In this document: positions 6,506 to 7,227 of the stretch, one piece after another
Layout of the letters: each line of letters opens with the position of its first letter
Numbering within the stretch: position 1 is the first letter of the stretch
DNA from: Acidobacteriota bacterium
Lineage (GTDB): Bacteria; Acidobacteriota; Blastocatellia; Pyrinomonadales; Pyrinomonadaceae
Direction: 5' to 3'
Assembly: GCA_029777145.1 (NCBI GenBank)
Contig: JAKOSS010000442.1
Span: 1 to 7,227, forward strand
Length of the DNA stretch: 7,227 nucleotides
Notes under the pieces: model-generated
The model's database searches: none
Told to the model about the DNA's origin: nothing
The model's input: only the letters and a program-made list of their open reading frames with translations
Program-made: the position numbers and the translations under genes

Positions 6506-7227
6506 GACTTGTCGACTCACATTGCCACATCGACGGATCGCAGTTTGATGAGGACCGTGAGGAGGTGATCGCGCGGGCGCGCGGCGCGGGCGTCGTCGCG
6601 ATGATGAATATCGGCAGCGGATCGCCGCGCGATGATTCGTTTGAAAAGACCGTCGAACTGGCAAGGTCGCACGATTTTGTCTACGCCGCGGTCGGGATCC
6701 ATCCGCATGACGCGAGCGAGTACTCGGATGAAGTCGAGAACCGCTTGATGGACCTCGCACGCTCGACGCCGAAAGTGCTGGCCTGGGGCGAGATCGGACT
6801 CGATTTCTACTATGACCACAGCCCGCGCGACATACAGATCAAGGTGTTCCGAAGGCAGATCGGCGTAGCCCGACGACTGGGACTTCCGATCGTGATTCAC
6901 AGCCGAGACGCGAACGACGAGACCATCGAGATCCTGCATGAAGAGTGCTCGCACGAGGGTTTTCGCGGCGGGATCATGCATTGTTTCGGCGGCACCGCCG
7001 CAATGGCGGAAGCGCTGATACCGCTCGGATTCATGATCTCTTTTGCCGGCAACGTAACGTTCAAGAAGGCGGACGAACTGCGCGATGCCGCACGGGTCGT
7101 TCCGCTCGACCGGCTGCTGATCGAGACGGACTGCCCGTATCTGGCGCCGGTCCCGATGCGCGGCAAGCGGAACGAGCCGTCGTTCGTCGCGCACACCGCG
7201 TCGTTTCTCGGAGAATTCTTCGGCATC
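6502..7227 (+). CDS. tatD: TatD-family metal-dependent hydrolase (3' partial)
   Basis: TatD proteins are cytoplasmic metal-dependent nucleases with a TIM-barrel fold, linked to DNA repair and RNA quality control. The 242 residues present carry the family metal ligands: His7 and His9 in VDSHCHID, Glu97 in GEIGLDFYYD, His133 in IVIHSRDA, His160 in IMHCFGG, and Asp210 in IETDCPYLAP. The reading frame is open to the last base; the family is usually about 255-265 residues long, so only a short C-terminal piece is missing. The start ATG overlaps the TGA of the preceding gene (ATGA, 6502-6505), with a weak AGGG four bases upstream, indicating translational coupling. A tatD gene near metG is a conserved bacterial arrangement. 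Confidence 0.95.
   Translation, partial: MRLVDSHCHIDGSQFDEDREEVIARARGAGVVAMMNIGSGSPRDDSFEKTVELARSHDFVYAAVGIHPHDASEYSDEVENRLMDLARSTPKVLAWGEIGLDFYYDHSPRDIQIKVFRRQIGVARRLGLPIVIHSRDANDETIEILHEECSHEGFRGGIMHCFGGTAAMAEALIPLGFMISFAGNVTFKKADELRDAARVVPLDRLLIETDCPYLAPVPMRGKRNEPSFVAHTASFLGEFFGI

Noticed and set aside
6517..7194. A 225-codon open frame on the minus strand within tatD
   Set aside because: It is antisense to the conserved metal-ligand motifs of TatD and has shadow-like composition.

Overview
This window looks like ordinary bacterial chromosome: moderately GC-rich, densely packed and with every recognisable gene on the + strand. The proteins (a secreted M28 peptidase with an inserted PA-like region, a Thermus/Bacillus-type methionyl-tRNA synthetase with a fused C-terminal tRNA-binding domain, and secreted proteins with Pro-Thr linkers) and the heptanucleotide intergenic repeat would fit an Acidobacteriota lineage such as Blastocatellia/Pyrinomonadaceae. 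That placement is inference from general resemblance; no rRNA or other strong phylogenetic marker is present.

Layout. (1) 1-1325 is a tightly coupled run: the last codons of an unidentified upstream gene, a class I SAM-dependent methyltransferase overlapping it by 11 nt, and folE (GTP cyclohydrolase I), which overlaps the methyltransferase through an ATGA junction. (2) 1324-1516 is a non-coding block built almost entirely of 7-bp units. Fifteen NNNNAGT-type units are followed by eight ACNNNNN units, which are degenerate reverse complements of the first type. Three purine-rich heptads then supply the ribosome binding site of the next gene. (3) 1520-3181 encodes a secreted M28-family metallopeptidase. 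(4) After a 60-bp gap holding an 8-bp inverted repeat, 3242-7227 is a second compact run: metG, a secreted two-domain protein of unknown function six bases later, and tatD, joined to it by another ATGA overlap and cut off by the window end.

How the genes relate. The metG ... tatD order matches a common bacterial neighbourhood (for example metS-yabD in Bacillus subtilis), here interrupted by the secreted protein. folE provides the first step from GTP toward tetrahydrofolate or other pterin and 7-deazaguanine products. Nothing in the window shows which product is intended. The methyltransferase and folE are probably co-translated, but no shared pathway is evident.

I found no mobile element, CRISPR array, RNA gene, defence system or biosynthetic cluster. 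The least ordinary signals are the heptad/inverted-heptad intergenic block, the KMGKT variant of the KMSKS motif in MetG, and the duplicated-domain secreted protein between metG and tatD.
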